60,000 bases of DNA from Gnetum montanum (taxonomy: Eukaryota; Streptophyta; Gnetopsida; Gnetales; Gnetaceae), in contig MNCI01001941.1 in the NCBI GenBank assembly GCA_015680685.1, positions 585,594 to 645,593 on the forward strand, given 5' to 3'. Below, one piece after another: positions 35,753 to 47,900 of the stretch. The translations under genes and the position numbers were made by a program. Under the pieces are notes generated by a model. That model was not told the DNA's origin and ran no database searches. It worked only from the letters and a program-made list of their open reading frames with translations. Position 1 is the first letter of the stretch. Every line of letters starts with the position of its first letter.

Positions 35753-36399
35753 CCTTTTTAACTTCATAACTTCATGTTGATAAGATCTCAAATTCTTAGT
35801 ATAAATACCTTTGAAAATTAATAAAAATAAATATTTTAACATGAGATTTAAAACACCTAAAAGAAAATTTTAGTTGCAACAAGAAAGCCTCATGACCAAA
35901 ATTTCATCAGATTCAAGAGCAAAAATAAATGTCAATTTTTCTTTAAAAATTCACATGGTTACCTTGACTTATCAAAATCTTGAAGCATTCTTACTTTGTA
36001 AGGTGTAATTCATAGCATAGAATGTCCAATATGCTATGAATTACACCAGAGAAACATAATTAAGCCTAAAATTGTGAAATACACTGCCAAGAATGTTGTG
36101 ATTAAATTTAGTACAGTAAAAAATGCAATAGTTTTGGCCAATGTAAAGTGTTAAGAATGCTTTGTAAATTCCTAGGATACTTGCCCAAATTATGTTAACA
36201 TAGGAACAACCAACTGGTGGCCTATTTAAGCAAGAATTAAAGACATTTTCAAGGACTTTTTGAATCATTTGAAACTTCTCTAAACTTGAGACTTTTGAAG
36301 CACAGTAAGATCTGAGAACATGTATTCTTTTCCTTGACCTAGATTATATTTGGTACGATATTAATCAATGCAACTCTTGTTCTTAAATAAAAAGAAAAG
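35753..36399. other. Spacer, no gene
   Basis: AT-rich. It includes a short inverted repeat around 36000-36050 (gtaattcatagcatag with catatgctatgaattacacc). I see nothing coding. Confidence 0.4.
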
Positions 36400-37380
36400 T
36401 TGTTGAATGTGGTTAGCAAATGGCCATAGCCTTTGCTTGGTTATATTCAGAATTGACTAGAATTAATCCAAGGATATGCTAGCATCATATCTACACTAAC
36501 CTAGCCATGAAGCCAAGAAGGTAGCCACATAAGTGGCTGAATCCCAAATTGAAGCAGATCATCAAGCAAGAAATAGAAAAACACATCAAGGTAGGGTTCA
36601 TCTATCCCATTGTGAATAGTGAGTGGGTTAGCCCACTAGTAATTGTGCCAAAGAAAGGTGGCAAGTGGCAAGTTTGCATCAACTTTATGTTGCTAAATAT
36701 GGCAACATTTAAAGATAATTTTTCATTGCCATTTGTGGACCAAGTATTGGACACCATATCTAGGCATTGCTATTATACCTTTTTGGATGGTTATAGTGGC
36801 TATAACCAGATCCAGATTGTGCTAGCGAATCATGCCAAGACAACATTCATGAGTCCCTAGGAAAATTTTGCATATTATAAGATGTTATTCAATCTATGCA
36901 AGGCCCCTACAACATTTCAATGCTGGGTCCTTAGTATTTTTTAGTAGCAAATTAGTAGTGGGGTAGAAGTCTTTATAGATGACTTCTCTACCTATGGAGC
37001 TACATTTGAGCAAGCCCTAGAACATGTTGAGTAGGTAGTAAAAAGATGTGTTGAAACAAACCTTAAGCTCAATTGGTAGAAAATCCATTTAATGATCCTA
37101 GAAGGCATAGTATTGGGACATAGAATTACTTAGGCAAGGATTAAGGTATACTCAAAAAATATAAGGATCATCCAAGAAATCACATACCAAATAGAGATAG
37201 CTAAAGATGTTTGATGATTCCTTGGACACACTGGGGTACTACCAACAATTTATAGAGAATTTCTCTAAGATCGTAAATTTGTTGGTCAAGCTTGCAAAGA
37301 AATATGTTTCATTTTTCTAGAACAAGGAGTGAGAACATGCATTCCAACTATTAAAGGATAAACTCTTAGAAACTCCAATT
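36400..37380 (+). pseudogene. Athila-like RT remnant
   Basis: Reverse transcriptase fragment of an older Ty3/gypsy element. The best-preserved part, 36549-36860, has HIKVGFIYPI, WVSPLVIVPKKGG, QVCINFMLLN, LPFVDQVLDTIS and TFLDGYSGYNQIQI. The YVDD-equivalent region (about 36970-37000) reads FIDDFS. Frameshifts and many stops follow. Motif wording, especially VDQVLDTISRHCYYTFLDGYSGYNQI-type order, resembles Athila elements. No gag or protease precedes it, so the element is 5' truncated or rearranged. Confidence 0.82.
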
Positions 37381-37800
37381 CTATCGGCACTAGACTGATC
37401 TAGGCCATTTCATATAATGATAGAGGCATCTAATTATGTCTTAGGAGTAGTGCTTACACAATTGGTTGATAAGAGATGTTCATACTACATCCACTACGCA
37501 AGCTGAAGCATTGTGGGTGCATAGTTAAATTACATCATAACTAAGAAAGAACTAATGGTAGTGGTGTATGCTCTCAAAACGTTTAGGCACTATGTGCTTC
37601 GCTACAAATTTTTTGTGCACATAGATCATAGTGCCATCTACTACCTAATGAACAAGCCAATGGCGAGCCCCCAGATCATACAATGGCTCATGATTTTACA
37701 AAAATTTGATCTCACAATGGTAGATCAGAAAGGGACTGAGAATGTGATCACTGGCCACCTCTCTTGATTAAGATGGGATAATAAATAGGAGGAGAGTCCA
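37381..37800 (+). pseudogene. Athila-like RNase H remnant
   Basis: Continuation of the same element: FHIMIEASNYVLGVVL (about 37410-37460), then an open stretch 37555-37767 with VVYALKTFRHYVLRYKFFVH, DHSAIYYLMNKP and FDLTMVDQKGTENV, the usual end of RNase H. Only a single RNase H domain is seen. Confidence 0.8.
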
Positions 37801-39070
37801 CTCTCTGATCAATTTTTAGATGAACCCCTCTTTACAAGAGTAATAAAAGACCAAGTTTCTATTGAACCAAAATGGTATGATGGCATCCTCACTTACCTTC
37901 TCACTTAGGAGATGCCACAAGATCTAAAATTTAGGAAGAAACAATAGTTTCTTCATCAGGTAAAGGACTTCATGGAAATCAATGAACAATGTTATAAGGT
38001 GTGCACCAATGGCCTAGTTCATTGGTGTGTCTCTAATGCAGATCAACTATGTGTTCTCTAGGATTCTCACGAAGGACCTTGCGGAGGCCACTATGCAAGG
38101 AGATGCATAACCATAAAAATATTGATAGCAAGATACTATTGGCCTACAAGCTTCAGGGATGCCCACCAATTTTTTTGATATTGTGAATGCTATCAAAGAG
38201 ATGGTGGGATGATCACATGAACAGAGGGTCCTCAACAATGGATTCAACCATTGGAACCCTTTGACATATGCATCATAGACTTTATGGGTCCCATCACATC
38301 CACATCCAATGGAAAGGCATATATCATCGTAGCAGTCAACTACTGAACCAAATGGGTAGAAGTAGCTATTGTCACCAACATACATCTTCTACTACTACTT
38401 GATTCATATAACAAAATGTTGTAAATAGGTTTGGGGTTCCACATGTGCTGATTTATAATATTGGAACCCACTTTACAAGTACCTCAACACCCTTGGGGGT
38501 TGAACATAAATTAACAACACCCTATCACCCAAAGCCAAAAATCAAGCACAGGTAACTAATATGGAGATCACAAAGATTCTAATAAGAACTATAACAAAAA
38601 TATAGGAGAGATTGGAGCACAACACTCAACGATACCCTATGGGCCTACTGCTCAACATGGAAACTTTCTATTGGATACTCTCCCTATGAGTTAGTATATG
38701 GAAAGCATCCAATGCTCCTGATTCAATCTAAGATCTGTACACTCTTAACAGCCTATGACCTAAATATTAACCTAAGTCTAGCCCAAAAAGAAAGACTGAT
38801 CAACCTCAACATGCTAGACAAAAATCGATTGGTGATCCTATCTTTGAATGAAGTACACATGACATTTAACAAACAATGACATGACCTTAGAATATGAAAA
38901 GTGAAATCTCAACCAGGAGATAAGGTTCCCTATTTGAATCCCACACATGTACCTCAAAAACCTAAATTTCAAAAAATTATGGGAGGGATCTTAGGATGAA
39001 ACCTTTCCTTCTAGGGCCATGATCATATACAAACCTGAGAGTCCAAATAAAAAGTAGTTTATCAACATCT
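37801..39070 (+). pseudogene. Athila-like integrase remnant
   Basis: Heavily decayed integrase: GGHYARRC with a following CECYQRDG (zinc finger, about 38080-38210), ICIIDFMGPI and the VAVNYxTKWVE block (about 38265-38360), and remnants of the TDNGxxF and core regions to about 38720. The C-terminal segment ends near 39070 (KLFHEP-like). At least four frameshifts are needed. The minus-strand open stretch 38047-38385 is a shadow. Confidence 0.75.
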
Positions 39071-40700
39071 AACAAGTAAAGCTTTTCCATGAGCCAAGAT
39101 AAGCCAGTACAAAAACTACCTCAGTGGATGGACAATTACACTCAATTCTTTGGAGATTCTTCTTTCAACTCAGTCATGGGGAAGATGGACATCCATGCTA
39201 ATTATCTATATGGCTCCTTAGTTTTTCTTATTTTTGTTTTCCACATTTTTGATTTTTCAATTTATTTATTTTACACCTTTTTTATTTTCAAAATTTTTCC
39301 TATTTTTACACCATTTTTTTTACATCATCATTAGTACATTTGAATCTTTCTTGAATATTTTAATCTTTCTTATATATTTTATTTTGTTTTGTTTTAGTGT
39401 AATTTTCAAATTTTTGCTAATAAAAGTAATTTATTGCCAATAGGACATAGTGGTGTTATAGCTGTTACTAATGGTAGTTTGTGCTTTATGTTTTGTTTAC
39501 TAATGTCTAGTTTCTATTTTTAAATTTTTGTACCTATGGCTTAGTCATGGTTTCTTTTTCATGGAATAGGTAATGAGCCCACAACATCCACCCATTCACA
39601 AACTCTATGGCTTTCCTTGTTTTGGAAGTTTGAGGTCACTTTCATTAGATCAACTTTTAATAAATTTTTGACCTTGGTAGTTTTTGAAATTAGGAAAGAT
39701 TCAAAGGTTTGTATAGGATGTGATTTCAAGGGGCAATACTCTTTATACTCTTTTACTTACTTAAGTGCTTGAGTGTTTTCATGGACTTCTTACCATTCCA
39801 TGTCACCCACTACAGGAAGTCAAGTAACATCTTTGCATGGTATGGTTCCCATCCAAAAAGAAAAAAAGAAAAAAAAATAAAATATAAAAAAGAAAAAAAA
39901 TGATGGAAATTCAAAGCACACCCCTTAGACAAATAAATGATCTACAAGCACTAGTTATGGAACTAGAAAGACATGTTACCCATGCCTAAAGGTCCCCTCT
40001 AACTAAGGCCTTCTCTCACTTCCTACTTCTCTTTTCTTCTCTTTATTGTATGGTGGTTGTTTTTTCAGAGCACTCTTGTGTCTTGAGGAGGTGGATCGGT
40101 CTTCAAGTGGTGATGCGAAGTCACTGAAAGAGGTTGGTTTTGGTCTGGACTAAGAATGGATCTTCTTCAGTCATTGTATATATAAACTCCACAAGGGACT
40201 TCTTATGACCTTATTTTGGAATTCCATTCCACCTTCTCCATCATCTATCTATGCTGTCCGTAGCTCACCTCACTACCAATGTCCATGTTCCTGATTCTAT
40301 GTCTTGGTATGATGTTTTTGAATTCCTAGGTAGAATCTTTCGGGTTTTGGTCCTTAACTTTTATTAATCATTAATCACCTATGGGATCCATAGACTCCTT
40401 AGGTTGAAGTTATGCAAGGGAAAACAAGGCATGTGCCTACTATGGGGAGGATCCACTTGCATATTTCTTGGTTGGGTTCATTAAGTACCTTATCCTTACA
40501 CATTCTTGCAAGCAGAATATTTCATACATCCATCTTATGCATCAAACCATGTGTTTCTTTATAAATTTTGTTCATTTAACACATTATCTATTAAATTTTT
40601 TAATTTTTAAGCTTTCAAAGTCTTCTTCAATGATTTTATCATATTCTTGGCTTTTCTAGGTTCTATAGAACCTAATTTCATTGAAAATTTCCTCTCTCTT
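39071..40700. other. Non-coding, 3' flank of the Athila-like remnant
   Basis: AT-rich with T-rich (39220-39440) and A-rich (39858-39902) low-complexity stretches. No coding frame is recognised. It could be the long 3' untranslated region and upstream LTR part of the Athila-like element, but I find no second copy to set a boundary. Confidence 0.4.
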
Positions 40701-40752
40701 TTTTGAGATATTGACATTTGAAAATTTTTGGCCTATGGACCCCATACACAGG

Positions 40753-40832
40753 GCTTCATCGATGAAGCAAACCCATATATGAGACCCCGTATATGGGGCC
40801 CCATCAATGTAAGGAAAAAATAGTATATATAT
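40753..40832 (+). promoter_or_regulatory. LTR-type promoter: two perfect palindromes upstream of a TATA box
   Basis: GCTTCATCGATGAAGC at 40753-40768 and ATGGGGCCCCAT at 40793-40804 are exact palindromes, followed by tatatatat at 40824-40832. The second palindrome plus its flank (tatggggccccatcaatg) is the same as in the U3 of the solo LTR at 35644-35655, there on the opposite strand. By analogy this is a plus-oriented LTR promoter whose ends I cannot place. It could be the 3' LTR of the Athila-like remnant or the 5' LTR of the ORF1-gag element at 43240-47900. Confidence 0.65.
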
Positions 40833-41307
40833 GCATAACTCTACTTGAAAAATTTTACATTTTCTCACAAACACCAAGGGAGTTTTTCAATTTTTCAAAG
40901 CCTAAAACCTTCTAGAGCCCATCACTTACAAACCATTTATCCAAATCACTTTGTTCTTTGACCCTATAGCTACTAGAGGTAAGCTCTTTGTCATGGGAGC
41001 CACAAATGTTCCATTTTTAACAAAAAATTTTACACAATTTTCCTAACTCCCACAAAGGTTTAATTGAAAAATCAACTATTAAACACTAATTTAAAAGAGT
41101 TAAACCATTTCAACAAGCTTTGGTGACATTTATAATAAATAATACATAAAATAATAGTAAAATAATCAATCTACCATGGTTCAACCTTAGCCAAAGTGTA
41201 ACTAACTAATGAGAGAATGTATTCAAAATTTAAAGCTACACATTATATCTACTAATACATGGATGTGTTGTGACCATAGATAACACCAAAAGGGAAGCAC
41301 ACATAGG
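40833..41307. other. Probable LTR or leader sequence, no gene
   Basis: Downstream of the promoter at 40753-40832. No coding frame. It ends at the ATAGG (41303-41307) that is the left duplication of the next solo LTR. Confidence 0.35.
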
Positions 41308-41892
41308 TGTAACGGCTAAAACATTGGTGGCTAGAATCACTGAGGGATCAATGGACACACAGCCTTAACCCCACCTCCACCTGAGGGCCTTTCTAGAAAA
41401 TAGAGGTGGAGTGCCCTAAACAGTCTTGTCAATCAAATAGGAACATTGCTGGTTGCAACCGGGGCAATGGATGCAACCAGGGGATGGCATGGTTAGCTGA
41501 AATGAAAATTGAAACAACACAAAAATAGTGCTCAGTGTCAAAGAGGTGCTTCACGGTACTAAGTATAGAGCATAGCCATAGAATGGGGGCAAGCATAGCT
41601 AAGGGTTTTGACTAAAATGAGAGTGTGAACCCATGGAGACCACCGCTCAAGCATAGTATAGTGTGACGACATATGAAAAAGTGTAAAAGGATGCAAGAGA
41701 AATGCAATAAAATGCTAGAAATAGGAGAGAGAAATGGAACACTACTCCAAATGGGAATGTAATTAATTCCAAAAGGATCTCAAATGGTACACAGTGTATA
41801 ACAAGCTCAATGGGAGTGTAGTCACAGTCTCAATGATGTCAGGCTATGAAGTTTGGTGCTCACCATGATGAACTATGCCTATTGGGTTGGCC

Positions 41893-42035
41893 ACTGCAGT
41901 GCACCATGCAGTGTTATATAGGGTTGCAATGGGGTTCTAGTGTATTGTGCAGTGCAGGGCTACAATGGATTGTAGTGTACCATGCAGTGTAGGGTTGAAA
42001 TAGGATTGCAATGTACCATGCAGTGCAATTATGCC
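41893..42035. repeat. 36-bp tandem repeat in solo LTR
   Basis: About 3.5 imperfect copies of gtaccatgcagtgcagggttgcaat-like units with a following gggattgtagt. Open stretches across it are incidental. Confidence 0.7.
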
Positions 42036-42379
42036 TCTTTACTAGTGTGGTGTGCTTTGGGTCTTGTTCATCCACAGAGCGAAGTGCCAAGATGCCAAAA
42101 TTCCAAATGCTAAATGAAAGTGCTAACTACCAACTTGTGAAAAATGGAAGCCCTCAACCCTTAAAACATTGGAGCACATGGGTATTTATAGGGCTAGGGT
42201 TAGCCCAAAATGCAGATCAGGTGCTACGTGGTAGTGTAGTAGGTGGGACTACGAGAAAAATTCAAAAAATTTTCTAAGTCTAGAGGTGACCAGAAAAAGT
42301 TTGAAAAATTTTTCTAAGTTTGGTTGTTGCACTCATCTGTGTCATGCACTAGACATAGGATGCTCCTTGGGACAGGGTG

Positions 42380-42788
42380 TAGCATGGACACTTAAAAGAA
42401 TCTAGTAAAAATTGTAGTCTTTGTTCTTGCTACACTAGCTATGCTTTGGATTGTAGTAGGAGAGGTAGGCTCAGGAGTTAGAAAATCTTCCAAATGCCTC
42501 TTCCATGCTAAGCTAGCTTGACAGCGTTTGGCTTGACACTTAGGTAAAACTAGCCACTGAGGTGCTAGCTATGCTCTAGAGTGTAGCAGGGGCAATGGGA
42601 AGGTAGAAAAACACTTTAAAAAATTTCTATAGCTTGCTACACTTGTTCCATGTTACGTGTAGGATGCATAACTTAACAATTTTGTAAAACTGGTGTTCTA
42701 TTCTAGCTACACTCTAGAGCGTACCAAGGGCAATGAGAGTGTAACATAACACTTAGAAAAATTCTACACAACTGGCCATTTTTGTGTT
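42380..42788. repeat. About 125-bp imperfect repeat with a near-palindrome
   Basis: Three diverged units, each containing a gctatgctctagagtgtagc-like near-palindrome (42568-42587 and 42706-42725 are clearest) followed by gggcaatg and gtagaaaaacactt-type sequence. It lies in the U3 part of the solo LTR, next to the 21-bp array. Confidence 0.65.
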
Positions 42789-43030
42789 GGCTACAGTGTA
42801 AAGTGTAGCATCTGTAGTGCCAAGCATAGCAGCTATAGTGTTGAGCGTAGCAGATATAGTGCCAAGCATAATAGCTATAGCACCAAGTGTAGTAGCTACA
42901 ATGTCAAGCATAATAACTACAGTGCTGAGTGTAGCAGCTATAGTATCTAGCATAGCAGATACAGTGCCAAATGTAACAACTATAGTGCCAAACGTAGCAG
43001 CTACAGTGCTAAGCATAATAGCTACAATTA
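42789..43030. repeat. 21-bp tandem array, about 11 copies
   Basis: Units of the form tagtgccaagcatagcagcta in exact 21-base register. Because 21 is divisible by three, long open frames appear on both strands (42817-43062 plus, 42753-43082 minus) with a seven-residue period of Val/Ile/Ala/Thr. These are repeat-generated frames rather than genes. The array sits in the U3 of the solo LTR. Confidence 0.85.
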
Positions 43031-43239
43031 GAAAAATTCTACAACTTGTGTCATCATTTTGACATTTAGAAAAATTTTGCAAATCTAGCAGTTGCAGCTA
43101 ACTACACTTAACACTTAGAAAAATTTGGGCAAAGTGCCACTATTTTGAAACTTAGCCAAACTTGCAGTCAAGACACTAAGACTTGAAATTTGGTGGTGTT
43201 TTAGTAGGTAGTAGGACCATCCCAACTAAGGAAAAAATA

Positions 43240-45990
43240 GCCTAGAATAGGAAGGGGCCAAGAAAAACCCCAAGAAGAACTACTTGCAACCCATACCACA
43301 GGTCCTCTCTAGGAAGAGGTAGAGGTGGAATCTATCCAACAGATTCTAGAACTAGTAGTAGCAACAAAACACTCTCATAAAAATGATGCACTAGCATAAC
43401 TAGAAAATCTTGATGTGACCTTAATAGAGGCTTGCCTAAATCAAATCAAATCAAGGGAGGTCCAGAAATTGGTGCTCTAGGAGTTAAATTTTAGCTCTTT
43501 CCTATAGCATGCACCAAGAGAAGTGTAGGACTAGTTAAAGCCTCTTCCATGTTGTAAATCTTCACTTCCACCAAGGAGTGGTACATGGAAGAGACATTCC
43601 TAATCTAGAATAACATGTATCCTAGATCAATGGTGAAAATCAAGGACATCTCAGTGTCCTACATAGCATAGGCCATTGCTATAGTGCTTGGGTTTCTTGA
43701 AATAGGGATGAACCTTACTGAGATCCCAATGTAGGTAGATCCTAATATCAAGAAAGAGTGGAAGTAATGTTGTTATGGTGTTAATTGCAAGGAGTTTGGC
43801 ATGCTCACACTGGCAGAAAGGATTCATTATAAGATTGTGGCCTTCCATCTCAATCCCAAAGTGAGGCCAAGAAAAACCACCACCTTCTTTGCTAGAGCAT
43901 GTGCCACTCTGAGTGGAAGATTCTTGGTCAACCCTCCATAGATGATCTATCTAGAGATGAAGAAGTGATTTAAAGAAAATGAATGTAGAAGGAAAGCACT
44001 TCCATTCCCATGCCTCATCAAGAAACTCTGTCAAAGGGGAGGGATATCACATTACACTAATGATACTATCAAAACTATTTTAGCCACCAACTAGGCAAAA
44101 ATGATGAAAGACAAAATTCCTGCAACAACTATTGAAGAAGAGGAGCAGTGACCACCACCTCCACCTACAACTTAGATAATCATGCCAAACATCATTGCAA
44201 CCACCCAATGGTTGCGAGAATATAGAGAATGGATCTTGAGTGAATAAGAGCAATAAGGAGGCATGAGTGGTGGGGATCCATCCATCTACAAATTAGCAAT
44301 GAGTCACCTTAATGAGGTGGCCCCAATAATTAGTTTAATTGGTGGAGGTGGATCCATTTTCTTAGTATAAAGAATGCAACTACCCATGAGGTTGAATCTA
44401 AGTAACAAAGAGGTCATAGTATCTCTCATAGAATAATAGTCACTCATAGAAACCTTTGGGAATGTTATGACCTTCTCGATGTGCTTAGAGGAGGGTTAGG
44501 GAGAAATAGTTTTGGTGATGAAATACCAAGAGTAAGAGATAGTAGTAGAAGTGGTCTCTAATTAGATTATCAAAACACTTAGTGCACCTATAGCATTTGC
44601 ACTAGATTTTACTTCACTCAAGGATGTGCAAATGTCCCCACAAGTGATAGAATAAATGCAACACAACATGAAGACCTGCTAGACCAACTAGTGGGAATTG
44701 AGTGATTGCTACCATATGTATTTGATCTTTTGAATAATATTACTGAAACCTAGTTAGAGTTTCTTGAGGCAAGGAAAAAGAACATAATATTAGAAGGATA
44801 ACTTGAAATAAAAATAGAATTAAATGAATTCTTGGCTAGTGAGGTTGCCAAATTAAGAGCCTAGATTACCAACCCTTCATTTCTCAACCCGGTGTTAACA
44901 AGAGATAAAGCTATAGAATAGCTTCACATCAAACTCAAAGGGGTTGATGATGTAATGGAGACAATAGTGTTCTATCGATCATTGGTAGAGGCCACATAGC
45001 ACAAGATTCAAAAGGCCTTAGATTAGACCCACCAAGAGAATGTCTAATTGACTGCAGAAAATCATCGCTTACAAAATGTTAATGTGCACAAGAAACAATT
45101 AACTAATTTCATCCACCAATAGAAGGGGCAACTCGCCAGAGAAAACATAGAATTGAGGAGATTAGTAGCAGAAAATCAAAATCTCTCTATTAAGGAAGTC
45201 CATGCTCTTTTCCAAGAAACTACAATCATGGTAGCCACCTCGAAATCAAAGGCTCTCAAATTTAAGAGAGTTAAGGATAATTATAGAGAATAGGTTGGTC
45301 TATAGGAGGAATTAAATGAAAAACACATCTATTTTGTGAAGGCAAAAGTGAACAAAATCCTCTGGCAGCTCCAACAAAGAAAAGAATTGTGGTAACCTAT
45401 CGTTGATGGGATAGATGCCTAAAACAAAGTAAAAATTTGCATGAAGGAGTTGCAAATTGAGGAGATGATAGAGTACATGGAGCTTACCAATTTTCATTGC
45501 ACAAACCTAGCCATGTTAACTATCAAATAGTCATGTTTTGAACTAGAAAAGTAGGTGGCTAGCCTATACTTGTTGTACAAGGCCAAGTTTAAGCATCACA
45601 AGGACACCAAGGAAAAGCTTATGATAGAAAATGCTGAACTTGAGGTTCTCAAGGCATAATTGACTAATCAATGATCAACTACTAAGAATCTATCCAGGAG
45701 GATAAAAAACTACTAGGAGCTATAGAATGTAGTTTGGGTGTTTGATATCAAACGTAAATAATTTGCTACCTAGTTTGTCAATGTAAAGAAAATGTTCCCA
45801 ATAATGCCTTGTCCATGGGATGTCCCCATTCTAGCCCACATTGGTGATGCTACATGGACTATGAATGATCCTCAAAGTAAGGAGGAAAAGATGAAGGTAT
45901 TAATTGATGCCTTGTGCCTTCCATTGAAGGTTATGGCCACAGCAGGATAGCCACAGCTTCCTCAGCTATCGCACATGCCTAAAGCCAATG
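43240..45990 (+). pseudogene. ORF1-like protein with transposon-type domain and coiled coil
   Basis: A decayed but readable frame upstream of a Tat-like gag. The N-terminal half (about 43580-44170) has VKIKDISVSYI, LGFLEIGMNL, FGMLTLAERIHYKIVAFHL, TTTFFARACATLSGRFLV and ALPFPCLIKKLCQRGG. This layout resembles the domain called putative plant transposon protein in many plant elements (family from memory, moderate trust). A Pro/Glu-rich hinge follows at about 44130-44200. The C-terminal part (44740-45960) is a long coiled coil (ENHRLQNVNVHKKQL, LARENIELRRLVAENQNLS) ending MFPIMPCPWDVPILAHIG. The last 170 residues are clearly homologous to the minus-strand ORF at the right edge (58831-59355). 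An ORF1 before gag is known for Ogre elements. Confidence 0.72.
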
Positions 45991-46430
45991 AAGGTCCCTT
46001 AGAACCTTAGTAGACATCATCATCCAAGATTGTTTGATCTTCTTAGTAGGTTGTTAGGATGCTTGAAATCCTTAGAACCTACTTCAGTATTTCCTGTAAT
46101 CCCAGAATTGGATCAAAAACATTGTAGCCAATTTATCATTTTACAGTTATAAAAAATTATTTTTACACTTATAGTGCATTGTACTTTTTCTATTTTCTAC
46201 ATTTATAGTTTTACAAATTTTTTCTTATGTACACTATAATTATAGTTAAGCCATATTTCACTCATGTTATTGCAGTGTCCATGCTACATACAGAATCTCA
46301 TTTATGCTACTTAAATCCTTATCACATGTACCTGATCCTTTGAATCTACATTATTCCATGCCTTTTATGTTAATTGTATTACCACATAACATTGTTATCA
46401 TCCACACAAATAAGAAATATATTTTATTTA
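45991..46430. other. Gap between ORF1 and gag
   Basis: AT-rich, no frame. The ORF1 / non-coding gap / gag order matches Ogre-type elements. Confidence 0.45.
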
Positions 46431-47900
46431 TGATTCCAAAGATCCAACAATTGTGAAGTGTAGGTAATTTCTTAGGCTTCTAGGACATAAGATAGTGCAC
46501 ATGGACATTAATGAAGAAAATCACAATTTTATCTATGCAAAGACATAGGTTGATTTATGCATCCCACTTAAGGAGTTGAAATCCAAGAACTAGTATGAAA
46601 TTATCCATAAGAATAGAGAGGAGTACATACCCTCTCCCTATGACCACATTGAATTATCAAAGTTTTATATCCATAATTTAGCCCAATTGGTGGATGATGA
46701 TGAAGAAGTTGTAGCAAGTAAGGAAGTCAATTCAGAGTAAGAACAAGAAGATCAAGATGAATTTGGGGCATATTACAAGATAGATAAGTACTTGGAGGAT
46801 CATTCACAATGATCTATCCTAGGTGTATCCTTGTTTAACTCTATGCCTTCTATCTTAGTGGCACATCAAGCACCTCCTATGACCTCCATGAACCAAGTAT
46901 CACAACCTACATCCCTATTCGCTTCCTTATTTTCCTCAACATCTTTCATCACTATGCCTCAACCCTCAACACTAACTTATTTTATGCCACAAATCATTAT
47001 AGTTTTAGCTAGTTCTTCTTTGGGATCTTAAATTTCACATAACCCATTACAAATAATACTCCTTTTTTTCTCCATGTCTAGGTACAAATATCATTTTCAA
47101 TGTTCAATCCTCCTATAATGGTAGTTACATGATCCTTATAGTCTATACTATTGCGATAGCCACAAACCATTTAATAATAATCAACATTGTCCATAGGAAC
47201 ACCACAAGGTTTGGATCAAGCATTCTAGCTAATCCAAAACCTTACTGAAAAGCTATGTATGTTAGAATCCAATACAACCCAAGCTATAAAAGTCATGAAC
47301 TTTTACCAAGATGAGCCTATTAATATAAGAATCCCATAAATAACAATACCCACAAGCATCCTAATTCCTTATTTTACCAAGTACAATGATGAAGGTGACC
47401 CTAGCACATATCTTACTGCATTCCATTCTAAGTGTCTGTTGTTGCAAGCTTAGCCTTACATCATACTATGTATCTTCCCAAAGTCTTTGATAGGAAATGC
47501 CTTAGATTAGTATTGAACCTTACCTAGAGATTCCATATCCTCTCTTGATGAATTGATAAATCAATTTTTTAATCACTTTAAATACAACTTGAAGCCTAAT
47601 ATGAACTTAGATTAACTTATGAAAGTGAAAAAATGGCCACTTAAACCAACCCAAAATTTTATTCAAACATGAAATGTAATACATAATGAGATTAGAAAGT
47701 CCATCTTTGAAACATATTTACTAGCCATCTTCAAAGAAGTTGTCAATGATTTTATCAAGTTAAAATTGTACTACCTAGATCCTTGATCACTCATTCAAGC
47801 CCTTTCTTAGATAAAAAACATAGAATATTCCATAGAAACTGGTAACAATTTGATCTAAATAGCTTATAAGAACTAGTATATGAAGAGGTATAGAATAAGC
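46431..47900 (+). pseudogene. Tat-like gag remnant
   Basis: Clear homologue of the gag of elements B and C. The N-terminal EEYIPSPYDHIELSKFY (about 46620-46670) matches EFIPSPYDIIPLPEHY in B. The capsid part (about 47260-47850) has MNFYQDEPIN, FTKYNDEGDPSTYL, SISSLDELINQFFNHFKYNLKP and ETYLLAIFKEVVNDFIKLKLYYL. There are many stops and little of the C-terminal knuckle. No pro or pol follows before 50.9 kb, so the element is truncated on its 3' side. Confidence 0.85.

Larger units (their letters stand above)
41308..43203 (-). repeat. Solo LTR related to element C's LTRs
   Basis: Starts TGTAACGGCTAAAACATTGG and ends in a ggtggtgttttA equivalent of element C's ggtgtttca. The shared block cctaaacagtcttgtcaatcaaa is near 41418, and the TATA region (gggtatttatagggc, about 42180-42190) aligns with gcatttataagg in C. 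The flanks are ATAGG (41303-41307) and GTAGG (43204-43208), one transition apart. No PPT or PBS follows. At 1.9 kb it is longer than C's LTRs because three different tandem arrays have grown inside it. Confidence 0.78.

Noticed and set aside
38047-38385. Minus-strand ORF of 112 codons
   Set aside because: Shadow of the decayed integrase on the plus strand.
42753-43082. Val/Ala/Thr heptad-repeat proteins on both strands
   Set aside because: They arise from the 21-bp tandem array inside an LTR.
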